64,000 nucleotides of DNA, from NCBI GenBank assembly GCA_965153455.1, contig OZ234493.1:5208001-5272000 (forward strand). The letters run 5' to 3'. Both the position numbers and the translations under genes were made by a program. Below, piece after piece: positions 48,792 to 58,640 of this stretch. Each line of letters opens with the position of its first letter. Positions within the stretch are counted from its first letter, which is position 1. A model generated the notes under the pieces. The model was given only the letters and a program-made list of their open reading frames with translations, did no database searches and was not told where the DNA came from. The DNA comes from Sphagnum compactum (taxonomy: Eukaryota; Bryophyta; Sphagnopsida; Sphagnales).

Positions 48792-49134
48792 CAAGAAAAC
48801 TCAGCCTACAAAGAAGAAATTGTTGTTAGGTTCTGCTGCTCGAGAAAAGCAAACACTTGCAGACAATTTAAGATTTTCACAATGTGAAGAGGAGGATGGG
48901 GAAGAGGAGGTTTAGGATGAGGAAGAGGACCATGAGGAGGAGGAGGAGCAGGCGGTAGAAGGTACAGGTACATTTAAGAAGGGTAAATTTGATAAGGAGC
49001 AGCAAAATGACCAAACTGTGGAAAGCCCCCTAAAGAAGATGAAGAAACGTGAGAAAATGCCAGTTGCTATGAGGGTTTCTACTTGTACAAAGATTCGAGT
49101 TGTAAAGGCTACCAAATTGAATCCTAGGAAATAG
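48792..49134 (+). pseudogene. Lys/Glu-rich coding remnant
   Basis: One frame without ATG runs from about 48.79 kb to TAG 49132-49134 with a single internal TAG (near 48911). It reads AREKQTLADNLRFSQCEEED, then a long Glu run, then GTFKKGKFDKEQQNDQTVES, LKKMKKREKMPVAMRVSTCT and RVVKATKLNP. Clusters of acidic residues followed by Lys-rich stretches are typical of nuclear proteins; nothing more specific is recognised. It looks like one exon of a gene that has begun to decay. Confidence 0.4.
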
Positions 49135-51070
49135 ACTATATGCCATATGTACCATGTATGCAATCTAAATGCCAAGGATTTGGATAGGTGGAGACAAATC
49201 AACTTGCACATGAGTTTTCAACATCACATCTCACTTGGCTACAAGCACCTTGCAGACTATATAGAGTTAAATTATAGCTCAAGGTTTAATATAGCAAGGT
49301 TGATGGCATTATCAAACTTTACACATTAATTCTCATATCAAGTCTGCTTGCATTATTTTGTATTGTGGGCTTTAGGGTTTTTGTGTATGTGGAAGTGCAC
49401 ATTGTAATTGGATTTTAGCAGCACTAGGAGAAATGTAATATGTAAAAATATTGGCCTATGCAGCATGGCAGTTCTCTAAACATTTGAATGGGTTCTTGTT
49501 CTCTTCACAGCTCAATTTCACACATTGTGTTTACTAGCTTGTTACAATTGTCTTGGCATGAATTTTATGTTGTTTTACTATGAGGCTAATGTGTCCTAGT
49601 TTTGAATGCAAGTGGGCCATCATCCTGGGGCAACTTAACAAAACTTGGGTGGATATCATCCATGCACCAAGCTTTAAGTCTTTAGCCCAACTATTAGATC
49701 CACATGATTCAAACATGCCATCTGCATTAGAGAACCCTAAAATTAACAATTGCCTTTAAACAAAAGGTTTTGTTTGAGTTTGAGTTTGATTAAGCTATTT
49801 TCATCCCCTATTCACAACTCTTTTTAATTTGTGATGAAATAGATTGAGTGGAAACTCTATATTAGTTGCCAAGTTGTTGGCAACGAATGGTTTTAAAGGA
49901 GCCATTGCTAGTGGCATAGAAGGCCTAGTTATTTGGCCAATTTGTTTCTCGCTCTTCTCTCCCATCATCATTCCATTGTTTTCTTTACATGATTCCCTAT
50001 GTTCAAGCTATCAATTTTCTAACCCATAAGTTTTAGATCAAGTTGGAGTTTTAAATAAATGGATTATCTATCTCCTTTATAGAAAAGTACACTAAATAGA
50101 TTTGTAACCTTTTGCAAATTGTCTCCTATATGTTTTCTTGCACAACTGGTATCCTCAATGGGGTTTGTGTGTGTCATGGTAGTTTTTTATGCATATTCAT
50201 GCGGTTATTGAATGAATAGTCATACGTGGACATTTCTGTTCTTGGGGGTTAATGTGTGATTTTCGCAGGTTATAGAATTAGCTAAATTGATTATTTGAAT
50301 CAATGTTGTCAGTATATGATTAACATTGAAGGAAAAAGTGGTGAGTTGATTGAATCTGGCAGGTCATTTGGTACTTGATTGAATCACCAAATGCCAAATT
50401 CACGATATGAAGGAAAGAACTTTCCTCTTTTATTTCTATATCCCGGGAGAATTCTTCCGACTAAACAAGTGCTCCAAGTTGAGGATCACATCAACAAAAC
50501 ACACGATAGTTTATGCCTAAGTTTGATTACATATGATAACAATTGGACACCTAGAAATAATTTTCTAAACTCTCTAAATTTTTTTAACTTTATGCATAAC
50601 CCTATTGCATTGTGCATTTGTGTAAGTCTATGTCCGACGTGCATTAAGCTATAGTAAGGGACAATTTGAGTTTCATTATGTCGTCGTCTACCCAAATTAT
50701 TAGGTAGAGTTTTTTTTTACTGAAATAGTCTAATGCCCTTGCATCCACTAGATCTGATGCTCTTGCATCCATTAGATGGCAATTTGGGTTGCAAATTAAG
50801 CCTCCTTCAAAAGCTTGTTTTCATTAGGGTTTGTACTAGTTTTTCAATTTTATGTTTTTTGAGTTGGTGTCCAAAAACTTTTAATGCTTTTAATGGAGTT
50901 GTGAGCTCCACATTATATTGTGCTTTTGGGTGAGAAAACTCTAATGGATTTAGTTTTCTTTGTCCCAATGTTGTTCAATCTTGTAATACATTGCCATTAA
51001 CACTTTTACTTATGTGTTGTCAGTTTAAGGTTCAATGATTCCATAACCTTAGTGCCCTATTGTTGATGTA
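49135..51070. other. Mostly intergenic DNA; one doubtful exon trace
   Basis: At 49838-49935 the plus strand reads LSGNSILVAKLLATNGFKGA then a diverging end, preceded by an AG. This recalls the end of a rhodanese-like domain, but the run is too short to assign. The rest shows nothing recognisable. Confidence 0.3.
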
Positions 51071-51071
51071 G

Positions 51072-51804
51072 GATGCAAAGAAAGGAGTCTTTTTCATTGA
51101 TTTTCCTCCAATGCTCCAATTGCAGTTGAAGCGATTTGAATATGACTTCATGCGAAATATAATGGTCAAGGTGAGTAAGTTGTTCAAGGTGCTTTATTGG
51201 GGATAAGAGATCTTATTGTCTTTTGGATGTCACTACAAGGAAAAGAACCCAATCCTAATTTGTTATTCTTTCAAATATGTGGGTAGAAGGTGGCTTTCCA
51301 TCATGCTTTGCTGCATGATTTTATGATAGCTAATCACTACCATACATGTTGTTGATGGTTGTTGAACACATATGACTGTTGCTAGCTCCCAATTATTTTT
51401 TTAGCTTTTCTCTAGTTTTTGGGGTTGGGTGGTTCTTCCACCAATTTTTTTCCCTCTTTCCTATTTATTAATGTCACCATGTCTAAAATATTTATACTTT
51501 ATTGCCAGTTCACCTTTCAAGTTGACTCAAATTGTAAGTAGGATAGGATAACATATGTTAACTACATGAATAAAACAAGGATGAATAATAGATGGGTGTG
51601 GCCACTTTCCTACATTCACATTTTGGGAATTCATTGTCACTATTGCTGAAAGTCAAAGATATTTTAGGTTGATAAATATTGGCTTGCTTTGGCAGATCAA
51701 TGATCAATAAGAGTTCCCACTATAGTTTGACCTTGATAGGGAGAATGGCAAGTATCTCTCTCCCAATGCAGACTATAGTGTGCACAACTTGTACACCTTG
51801 CACA
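51072..51804 (+). pseudogene. UBP12/UBP13-type ubiquitin protease fragment (two exons)
   Basis: Exon a (51072-51170) follows an AG and ends at AAG|GTGAGT. It reads DAKKGVFFIDFPPML then QLQLKRFEYDFMRNIMVK. Exon b begins at 51696 after GGCAG and reads INDQ, stop, EFPL, stop, then FDLDRENGKYLSPNADYSVH and NLYTLH. These are consecutive parts of the USP catalytic domain in plant UBP12/13 (USP7-like) deubiquitinases, where the sequence runs from the LQLKRFEYD motif to the NLYTLH strand, just before the catalytic His region. That region is absent here. Two in-frame stops (TAA, TAG), no Cys-box exon upstream and no His-box exon downstream mean this is a dead fragment. Intron presence shows it was copied from genomic DNA. 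Confidence 0.85.
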
Positions 51805-52083
51805 TGTTTGTAATCAAAGCTATTTCTTTTGATTATCTTTTTTCATTGCACCCAAAGTGATGTGTTAGAAAGTTAATTAATACTCATGCATAAGAAAGGA
51901 ATCAAAAGTCGCTAAAAGTAATCTTAAACTTTGTTTGTGTGTGCTGCAGGTAGTTTAGAACCAACAACAGTGCAAAATATTTACAAACCTTTGGTAATGT
52001 AGGCGGCATCGTTAAAGAGTACTTGATGAGTATGGCTGTATAGTCCTTTCAAGTTTTGAATTATCTTTTCTATTGTCACCTTC
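51805..52083. other. Gap between the UBP fragment and the Copia element
   Basis: AT-rich. A possible splice acceptor (GTGTGTGCTGCAG near 51951) is followed by no recognisable exon. CCTTC at 52079-52083 is the candidate target duplication of the Copia element. Confidence 0.35.
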
Positions 52084-52571
52084 TATTGGAAACAACTTGA
52101 AAACAAGCAAGAAATGAAAGATTCAAGGTTCATGAAATGGGACAATTGTATTAACTAACAAGAATCACAAAGGTTGTATGCTTCCAATGCTACAATCACA
52201 AAACTATGGTTTCCAACAACTAATAAGGCTTAAAGGTTTTTTGTGCACTCAAAACCATGAAAGGAGAGAATGAAATATTCTTCAAAACCACTCCAATATA
52301 TACTACCTCCTAACCTTAAAGTAGCCGCCACTTAACCCTAACCTAGCCACTGCCTAACCCTAGCCGCCACCAAACCCTAACCCTAGCTGCCAACAAATCC
52401 TAACCCTAGCCGCCACCAAACCTTAATCCTAGCCATCACCAAGCCCTAAGTAGCCTCCACTTCCAAACCCTAACCTAACTACTATAAGGATGTGAATATT
52501 ATTCATCCTTTTGTTGAATGTTTACCACATTCATCAACATTGGGAATTAGAAACGAATAGTATTTCTAACA
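52084..52571 (-). mobile_element. Copia 3' LTR
   Basis: Matches 57190-57644. The inner end reads TGTTAGAAATAC in element sense and is directly preceded by a polypurine tract (plus-strand CTCCCATTTT at 52572-52581). The outer boundary is less certain. CCTTC at 52079-52083 equals CCTTC at 57645-57649, which puts it at about 52084. The interior carries CCCTAA-rich units of roughly 24 bases and a TATATA box. Confidence 0.85.
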
Positions 52572-52589
52572 CTCCCATTTTATGAAGTT

Positions 52590-53470
52590 TCTAATCCAAA
52601 CATGGTTATCAATTTGTTATGTCGTTCTTTTGATAATGCCTTGGAAAGCACATCCGCCACCATGTCCTCCGTTGAACAATATTCGAACGTAACTTTGCCA
52701 TTTTCAATTCGTTCTTGAACAAAGTGATGTTGCACATCAATGTGCTTTACTCAAGCATGTTGCATGGGATTCTTCGTCAATGATATTGCACCTTGGTTGT
52801 CACATCGAATCACCATCGCCTTTTCCTCTTCCATATACCTTAATTCCTTCATGAACTTTGTCATTCATATGGCCTCCTTGGTAGCTTGCGTACTTGCCAT
52901 GTATTTGGCTTCTGTCGTCAACAAAGCGATTATGGGTTGTCGTTTGCTATTCCAAGAAATGACTCCACCTCCTATCACGAATACGAACCCTGTGGTGGAT
53001 CTCTTATCCTCAAGGTCACCGGCCCAATCCGCATCGTAATATCCGACCAAATCTTGTGGTGATAATCCTCCGAAGCGCAATTTGAATTGCAAAGTGCCTT
53101 ACAAGTATCAAAAAATGCGCTTGACCGTAATCCAATGTTCTAGGCTTGAATTTGCCATGTATTGACTCATTACGCTTATTGGGTATGCCAAATCTGGTCG
53201 AGTACACAACATGGCATACATCAAGGATGCCACAGCTTATTGATAAGGAATCTTCACCATTTCATCATCCTTGTTCACATTCTTCTTCAACTTTGTCTTG
53301 GGATCAAGTGGCATTCCGATGGCTTTGCAATCCTCCATGCGAAAACGTTTGAGAATCTCCTTGAGATAACTAATTTGGTTGATGTAAAGAAAACGTTGTG
53401 CACAATCCCTTTCCACTTCCATGCCAAGGAAGAAATGCAAATCACCAAGATCTTTCATTTCGAATTTTTG
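52590..53470 (-). pseudogene. Copia RNase H and end of reverse transcriptase
   Basis: Reads (element order) MKDLGDLHFFLGMEVERDCA, YLKEILKRFRMEDC, a stop, then the RNase H part with [27 protein letters not shown] and [17 protein letters not shown]. The acidic residues expected at DADWAGD and TEAKYMA are present. Stops and frameshifts separate the pieces. Downstream sense runs to the polypurine tract at 52.58 kb. Confidence 0.85.
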
Positions 53471-54000
53471 AGAAAGTTATTATTTCATTTGCAAAAGCTT
53501 GCCCTTATTATTGCACATCAATATGAGATCATCGACATAAATGACAATGAAAAATTTGACATCTCCAACTTGCGCAATGTACACACTGAAATCCACATCA
53601 CTCTTCACAAACTCGATGCTTTTCAAAAAAACATCTAGCTTTTGGTTCCAAGCCCTTGGAGATTGTTTCAAGCCCTATAATGATTTGTGAAGCTTACACA
53701 CAAGATGTTCTCCTTCATGTGTGAATCCTTCGGGTTGTTCCATGTAGATCTCCTCTTCAAGGTCACCATTGAGAAATGTGGTTTTGACGTCCATTTGATG
53801 AATCTCCATGTCTTCAATGGTCGCTAGTGCAAGGATACAACGAATTGACACAAACTTCGCAACGGATGCAAAAGTTTTGTTATAATTGACTCCAAATGTT
53901 TGGGTGAAACCTCTTGCCACAAGTCTGGCCTTGTAACATTCGACTTCACCATCGACCCCATGTTTGATTTTGAACACCCATTTGCAACCCACCAATCATG
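53471..54000 (-). pseudogene. Copia reverse transcriptase
   Basis: Contains GCKWVFKIKHGVDGEVECYK, ARLVARGFTQ, the DVKTTFLNGDLEEEIYMEQP segment and, after a stop, KQSPRAWNQKLD and the catalytic motif YVDDLIL. Order and motifs are those of Ty1/copia reverse transcriptase. A TAG within KSL*-KQSP and another stop near 53.48 kb inactivate it. Confidence 0.9.
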
Positions 54001-54619
54001 AAGCCACTCTTTATGTTGTTTTTGGGGCCTTTCTCTTCGTCCATCTTGTTGCGGTTCATTCAAACCTTCATTTTGTGGAGGAGCACATTCTTCTTCTAAA
54101 GAAGTGTTTGATGTAGATTCATTACCTTCCACATCTTCTGCTAGTCTCTCTTTCAAAGATATAGGATTAACATCCTTAACAAGTTCATCATCATTCACGA
54201 TTTCATCCACAACAACGTGTTCTGCTTGATTTGAAGGGGGTCTATTATCATGAACACCTTTAACTTCTTTCGTCCCTTCAAAAAACACAACATCTTGACT
54301 TTTGATGATCCTTTGGTTTCTACACACATCAAGCGATATGCTTTGGTCCCTTCACAATACCCTAAAAACACATAAGGTATGGATTTAGACTCTAATTTGC
54401 TTTTCTTTTCATCAGGAATGTGCACAAATGTTTTGCAACCAAAAACTCTCAAATGAAATACATCGGGCTTTGTACCAGTCCATGCTTCTTGCAAGTCTTT
54501 GAATCAAGAGCTTTAGTTGGGCATCGATTTTTGATGTAAACCACCGTGATCACTGCTTCGGCCCAAAACTCCAAATCAAGTCCTTGTGCATGAATCATGT
54601 TTCTAGCACATTCCATGAT
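54001..54619 (-). pseudogene. Copia integrase C-terminal half and linker
   Basis: Begins at the target duplication of the nested LTR with ECARNMIHAQGLDLEFWAEA, then VYIKNRCPTKALDSKT, VFHLRVFGCKTFVHIPDEKK and VFLGYCEGTKAYRLM. An acidic, Gln/Asn-rich linker leads into reverse transcriptase. All fit the region after the integrase catalytic Glu in copia elements. Frameshifts occur near 54.49 and 54.30 kb. Confidence 0.85.
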
Positions 54620-55439
54620 TGACGCGCTCCTTGGTCCCGAGGTGAACCCACTTGAGGGTTCACCAATGTGAAGTTGCGGAAAGTGGGGACCGAAGGGCAC
54701 GCTCCCGACTTCCAACTCTAGAAAGGGGTAGAGGGTCGAGTTGGAAGCCCCGAGATTAGACTAGGAAGATGGACTAGTAGATCAAGCACGAATCTGCATC
54801 CAAAACCAACCACAAATGGGTTAGTTCACATTCGGGAACACCCTTGGGTGTTGGGACAAGCCACGGGCACTTTGGATTACTTGACTCACCACGGCCCGGA
54901 CTTGGGGGAAGCCACCACCTTCCCCCTTATAGTTATCTCTGTAGCTCATCACGGAGGTTACATCCAAATGGCACATTTTGTTGGGACTCCCGAAATGGAG
55001 TCCCGAAACTGTCCTGGCGGGACTCTTGGGACTTTGAACGGTCATAACTCCCGATTCTAAAGTCCGATCGCGACAAGGTCTAAATCAAAGTTGTAGCCCT
55101 CGTCGAGATCTTTCCAACGCCATGTCGCACTCCCTAAGGCGACGTCGGGAAAGGGTCGATTCCCGACTTTTAGTGGTCGAGAGTCAAACTGCCAGTTTGA
55201 CTCCCGGCCCTTCTTTTGCCCATAACTTGGGCTTCAGATGTCCAAATGGTCAATGCGAGGCCATTTTCGATATTTACGTTTCAAGACCTTTACAATGACA
55301 CCAAGAACATCCCAATGCGAGGTGTTTTGGGCCTTGCTGTCGAGCTCTGAACATTCGGGAGTCCCGGAGGACTCCAAACCTCCAACTTTTCCAAGTGTTG
55401 GGCTTCACCCCCACACTTGGACAAAGTGGGGTTGCGACA
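54620..55439 (-). mobile_element. 820-bp solo LTR nested in the Copia integrase
   Basis: GC-richer DNA begins TGACGC and ends GCGACA (TG...CA with matching short inverted ends). It is flanked by ATGAT at 54615-54619 and 55440-55444, a 5-bp target duplication. Removing it and one ATGAT rejoins the integrase reading frame between GVAERTN-TI and ECARN. There is no coding sequence. On the minus strand, AACTATAAGGGG (54926-54936) is a likely TATA box, and the minus sense begins TGTCGCAACCCC. This is the outcome of LTR-LTR recombination of an intact element that was not this Copia; its family is not identified. Confidence 0.9.
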
Positions 55440-55846
55440 ATGATGGTCATATTGGTTCGTTCCGCAACTCCATTTTGTTGTGGTGTGTAAGGTGCACTTG
55501 TTTGTCGTTGGATTCCACATTCACGCAAAAAGTCATCAAACTTTTTGAACACAAATTCTCCTCTGTGGTTGGATTGCAAGGTTTTGATCTTCATGTCGGT
55601 TTGATTCTCCACCAAGGCCTTTTATGCCTTAATTTGTCAAACACTTCTCTTTTCATTTTCCAAAGGTAAACGTGATTTTTTTTCGAAAAGTCATCGATGA
55701 AAGTGACAAAGTATCATGCTCCAGCATGAGATCTGGTCTTCATCAGTCCACACACATTGTTATGCACAAGTTCCAAAAGTTTGGAAGCCCTAGTCGCTTC
55801 ATCTTTCAAAAAAGATGTCCTTTGATGTTTGCCTTCAATGCAAGCT
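55440..55846 (-). pseudogene. Copia integrase N-terminal part and core
   Basis: In element order: CV(K/E)A-IEGKHQ region, ELVHNNVCG, FVTFIDDFSKK, then VENQTDMKIKTLQSNHRGEF, ECGIQRQTSAPYTPQQNGVA and ERTN. In active copia integrases the first two catalytic Asp residues lie in HSDVCG-like and SDNGGEF-like motifs; here they read HNN and SNHRGEF. The Glu of GVAER is kept. A TGA (Ala-Gly-Ala-stop-Tyr) and a one-base frameshift are also present, so the enzyme is dead independently of the nested LTR. Confidence 0.85.
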
Positions 55847-56365
55847 TCACACACATGGTGCAATGGCATTTCTTTTAAAATTCATGCCATTGACCATTTT
55901 CTCCATTTTCTTAAGACTCGCCATGTTGAGGTGGCCAAATCGTTGGTGCCAAAGCGTAGTTCCATCATTCAAAGACTTTGCCACATTCGCGCTCTCCTTT
56001 CGAACATTAACGTTGAGAAGATACAAGTTCTTCTCTCTGTGTGTTTCCACCGCAATGGTTCTATGGACATCGTTCACTTTACAATGATCCTTATCAAACT
56101 CCACTTTCAAGCCCTCCGAAATGGGTTTGCTAATAGAAATGAGACTATTCTTCATTTTGGGAACATGAAGAAGTTGAGTGATGGTTATAGGCAACATTTT
56201 ACCTCCAACTTGCATTATGGCTTTGATGTTCCCTTTATCAATGGCCTCCAAAATGGTGTCATCTCTCATGTACACCTTTCGTGCAACAATGGATTCGTAA
56301 GTGGTGAACCACTCTTGTTAGATGTCATGTGTTGTGTTGCGCCAAAATCGATGATCTAATTGTAC
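55847..56365 (-). pseudogene. Copia protease remnant and gag-pre-integrase domain
   Basis: Protease region reads IIDFGATQHMTSNK, preceded by a TAG; copia proteases have D-SGA, so the active-site Ser reads Phe. After a frameshift the gag-pre-integrase domain is open from 56275: LLHVPKMKNSLISISKPISE and LWHQRFGHLNMASLKKMEKM. Confidence 0.85.
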
Positions 56366-56493
56366 GTCGTATGATCATTAGCACCCAAGGCAGCAATAAA
56401 CATTTGTTATTGATCTTCACAAGCTTGGTTTGCCTTTGCTTTCTCATGATTCTTTTTCTTCAAACAATTCCTCACAAAGTGTCCGGGTTTGTT

Positions 56494-57174
56494 TCAATAA
56501 AAGCAAAGCTTTTCGTTTGCCTTATGAGTTTTGTTAAGCAATGCGGCATTTTCCATACTTTCACTTTCTTTTCTTTTGGAAACTTCATGAAGCAATGGAG
56601 CGACGATGAATTGAAGGTCAACATCGTTGGTGGACATGGACTCCAAACTTGTGACCAAGTTATCACAAGATGGGGGAAGGCTCATGAGAAGTACCATGTA
56701 CACATCTTCACCTTCAATCTTCACCTCAATGGAACGTAATTGATTCGCAAGCGCCTTCACCATGTTGATGTGCGTAAGCAAGTCTTCCCCTTCTTGCATT
56801 TTGATGGTGAAGAACCTCCTTCGAAGAAACAATTTGTTTCCGATAGTCTTGGCTTCATGGACACCGCAAAGTGTCTCCCAAGCACTTTTGACATTTTCGC
56901 AATATTGAATTTGTACAAGTTGTGCATCCGTGAGATGTTCACAAAATAATGCAAATGCCTTGGTCGCCTTTTCCTTATAATTCGTGATTTGATTTTCATC
57001 ATCAGGAATTGTTGCACTCCCATCAACAAACTTCCAAAGCCCATGTTTGGAAAGCATCATATGCATTTTGAGCTTCCAAAGGTGAAAGTTTGCACCATCA
57101 AACGTTTCCATGACTTTCAAAGACTCCATTTGGAAGGATGGCATTTTGTTGAACACAAATGTTAAAACAAACAC
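56494..57174 (-). pseudogene. Copia gag
   Basis: A 226-codon frame contains METFDGANFHLWKLKMHMML, GSATIPDDENQITNYKEKAT, LTHINMVKALANQLRSIEVK and LLMSLPPSCDNLVTSLESMS, the UBN2-type gag of plant copia elements. It stops exactly in the zinc knuckle: C-F-Y-stop-N-K-P-G-H-F-V-R-N-C, where TGA replaces the second Cys codon. The natural start is probably one of the Met codons at MPSFQMES, because the first Met lies in the leader. Confidence 0.9.
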
Positions 57175-57189
57175 TTTATGTTTTCCTAT

Positions 57190-57644
57190 TCAAATGAAGT
57201 GCAAGTGGGAAGATTTCAAGTTGAAAAACTTGCTAATGTTTGAAGACCTCACTTGAAGCTTGAAGCTTTCAACAACTTGAAAAACCACAAAACACAAAAC
57301 TATGGCTTGCAACAACTAATAAGGCTTGAAGGTTTTATGTGCACTCAAAACCATGAAAGAAGAAAATGAAAGACTCCTCAAAACCACTCCAATATATACT
57401 ACCTCCTAACCCTAAAGTAGCCGCCACTTAACCCTAACCTAGCCACCGCCTAACCCTAACCTTAGCTACCAACAAACCCTAACCTTAGCCGCCACCAAAC
57501 CTTAATCCTAGCCATTGCCAAACCCTAAATAGCCTCCACTTCCAAACCCTAACCTAACTACTATAAGGATGTGAATACTATTCATCCTTTTGATGAATGT
57601 TTACCACGTTCATCAACATTCCCAAACAAATAGTATTTCTAACA
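57190..57644 (-). mobile_element. Copia 5' LTR
   Basis: Matches the 52084-52571 LTR and lacks one CCCTAA-type internal unit and the GGGAATTAGAAACG segment present there. Element sense begins TGTTAGAAATACTATTTG at 57644. The inner end is poorly defined and no initiator-Met primer binding site was found beside it, so part of the leader may be lost. Confidence 0.85.
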
Positions 57645-57649
57645 CCTTC

Positions 57650-58275
57650 ATACTTCAATTTAATGTCTGCAATAGAATATGTGCTCCAGATTGGTTGTAA
57701 AATATGAGAAGTGAATAAAATATTTTGAACCTATTATGTTTAAGTGATTATGTATGGATGTAAATTTGGTCCAACCCAGAGTAAATATATGTACAAGCTT
57801 TTCATCTTATTTGTCATTGCACAAATTTTTTGTTGTAAATCAACTTAGGGGGCTCCAACCAAACCCCTGGCAGTTGGGAAATTAGCCTAGATATGTAATA
57901 TTGTCCAGGCTAGTTAGTGGTTACAAGAAATCAAGACTAGTACTATAGACTGTTGTCCTTTGAATAAGAAATAACATGTGATTTCTGGAATCTATGTAAC
58001 TTCAAAGTTATTGAACAAGGGCCATTGCTCCATGCCACCAAGAATATGACCATCTAAAGGATTATTAAGTCTATATCCAAGGAAATACATTTTTGCATTT
58101 CCATTTCACTTCACAACAATTGTGATTGCCATTCCAATGTTTGTTAATCCTTTTCAATCATGGACAATTTGGGTTGGATATAATGTAGGAATTGTTTGAG
58201 GTATTTTGTACCATGGATTCAGATGGTTTACATTCCATCTGAATTGTGGTTTAAATTATGGGCTACAAAAACATG
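57650..58275. other. Intergenic DNA right of the Copia element
   Basis: AT-rich, no exon-like frame; presumably the original continuation of the DNA at 52.08 kb. Confidence 0.4.
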
Positions 58276-58640
58276 AAAATCACTTACTAATTCCCAATGT
58301 CCAACTAGATTTTCCTTTTATTTCCTACGTGTTACTAGCAGTAACTAAACCTCTATGATTGTCCATGTAGTTTCCATCTCTAGTCTAGTACATCTTGTTG
58401 GTAGTCCCTGTAATTTCCATGTAGTCTAAGTAGAATCCCTCCTGAGTCCCACATGTTGTTGATAGTCATTTTTACCCTATCTGTATCCATAGTGTTTTCC
58501 ATCTAGAATCCCATAGTTGCTAATGTGAGTCACTAAAACATAGCAATAGTCCATATTTTTCAATTTTCAATCATGATTGTTCCAAGAAGTCACTCAAACC
58601 TTGGATTATGGGAATTTATCAAACTTTTCCAAATTTCTAG
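58276..58640. repeat. Dispersed repeat, copy 2
   Basis: Homologous to 48168-48530 in the same orientation (shared phrases listed there). The 61-bp tandem that follows copy 1 is not present after this copy. Confidence 0.7.

Noticed and set aside
48912-49211. 99-codon minus-strand frame ending in poly-Ser
   Set aside because: It is the antisense of the Glu-rich plus-strand remnant, which is the more protein-like reading.
49838-49935. Rhodanese-domain exon
   Set aside because: About 20 residues (GNSILVAKLLATNGFKGA) recall the end of such domains, but the similarity stops quickly and no catalytic loop is visible.
52330-52490. Interstitial telomere array
   Set aside because: CCCTAA units are imperfect, spaced by GCCGCCACC, and occur in both LTRs, so they belong to the Copia element.
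53146-53638. Plus-strand frames over the Copia element (68 and 158 codons)
   Set aside because: The minus strand carries reverse transcriptase and RNase H here; the plus frames are shadows.
55829-56739. Plus-strand frames of 176 and 136 codons over the Copia element
   Set aside because: Shadows of the gag-pre-integrase and gag coding on the minus strand.
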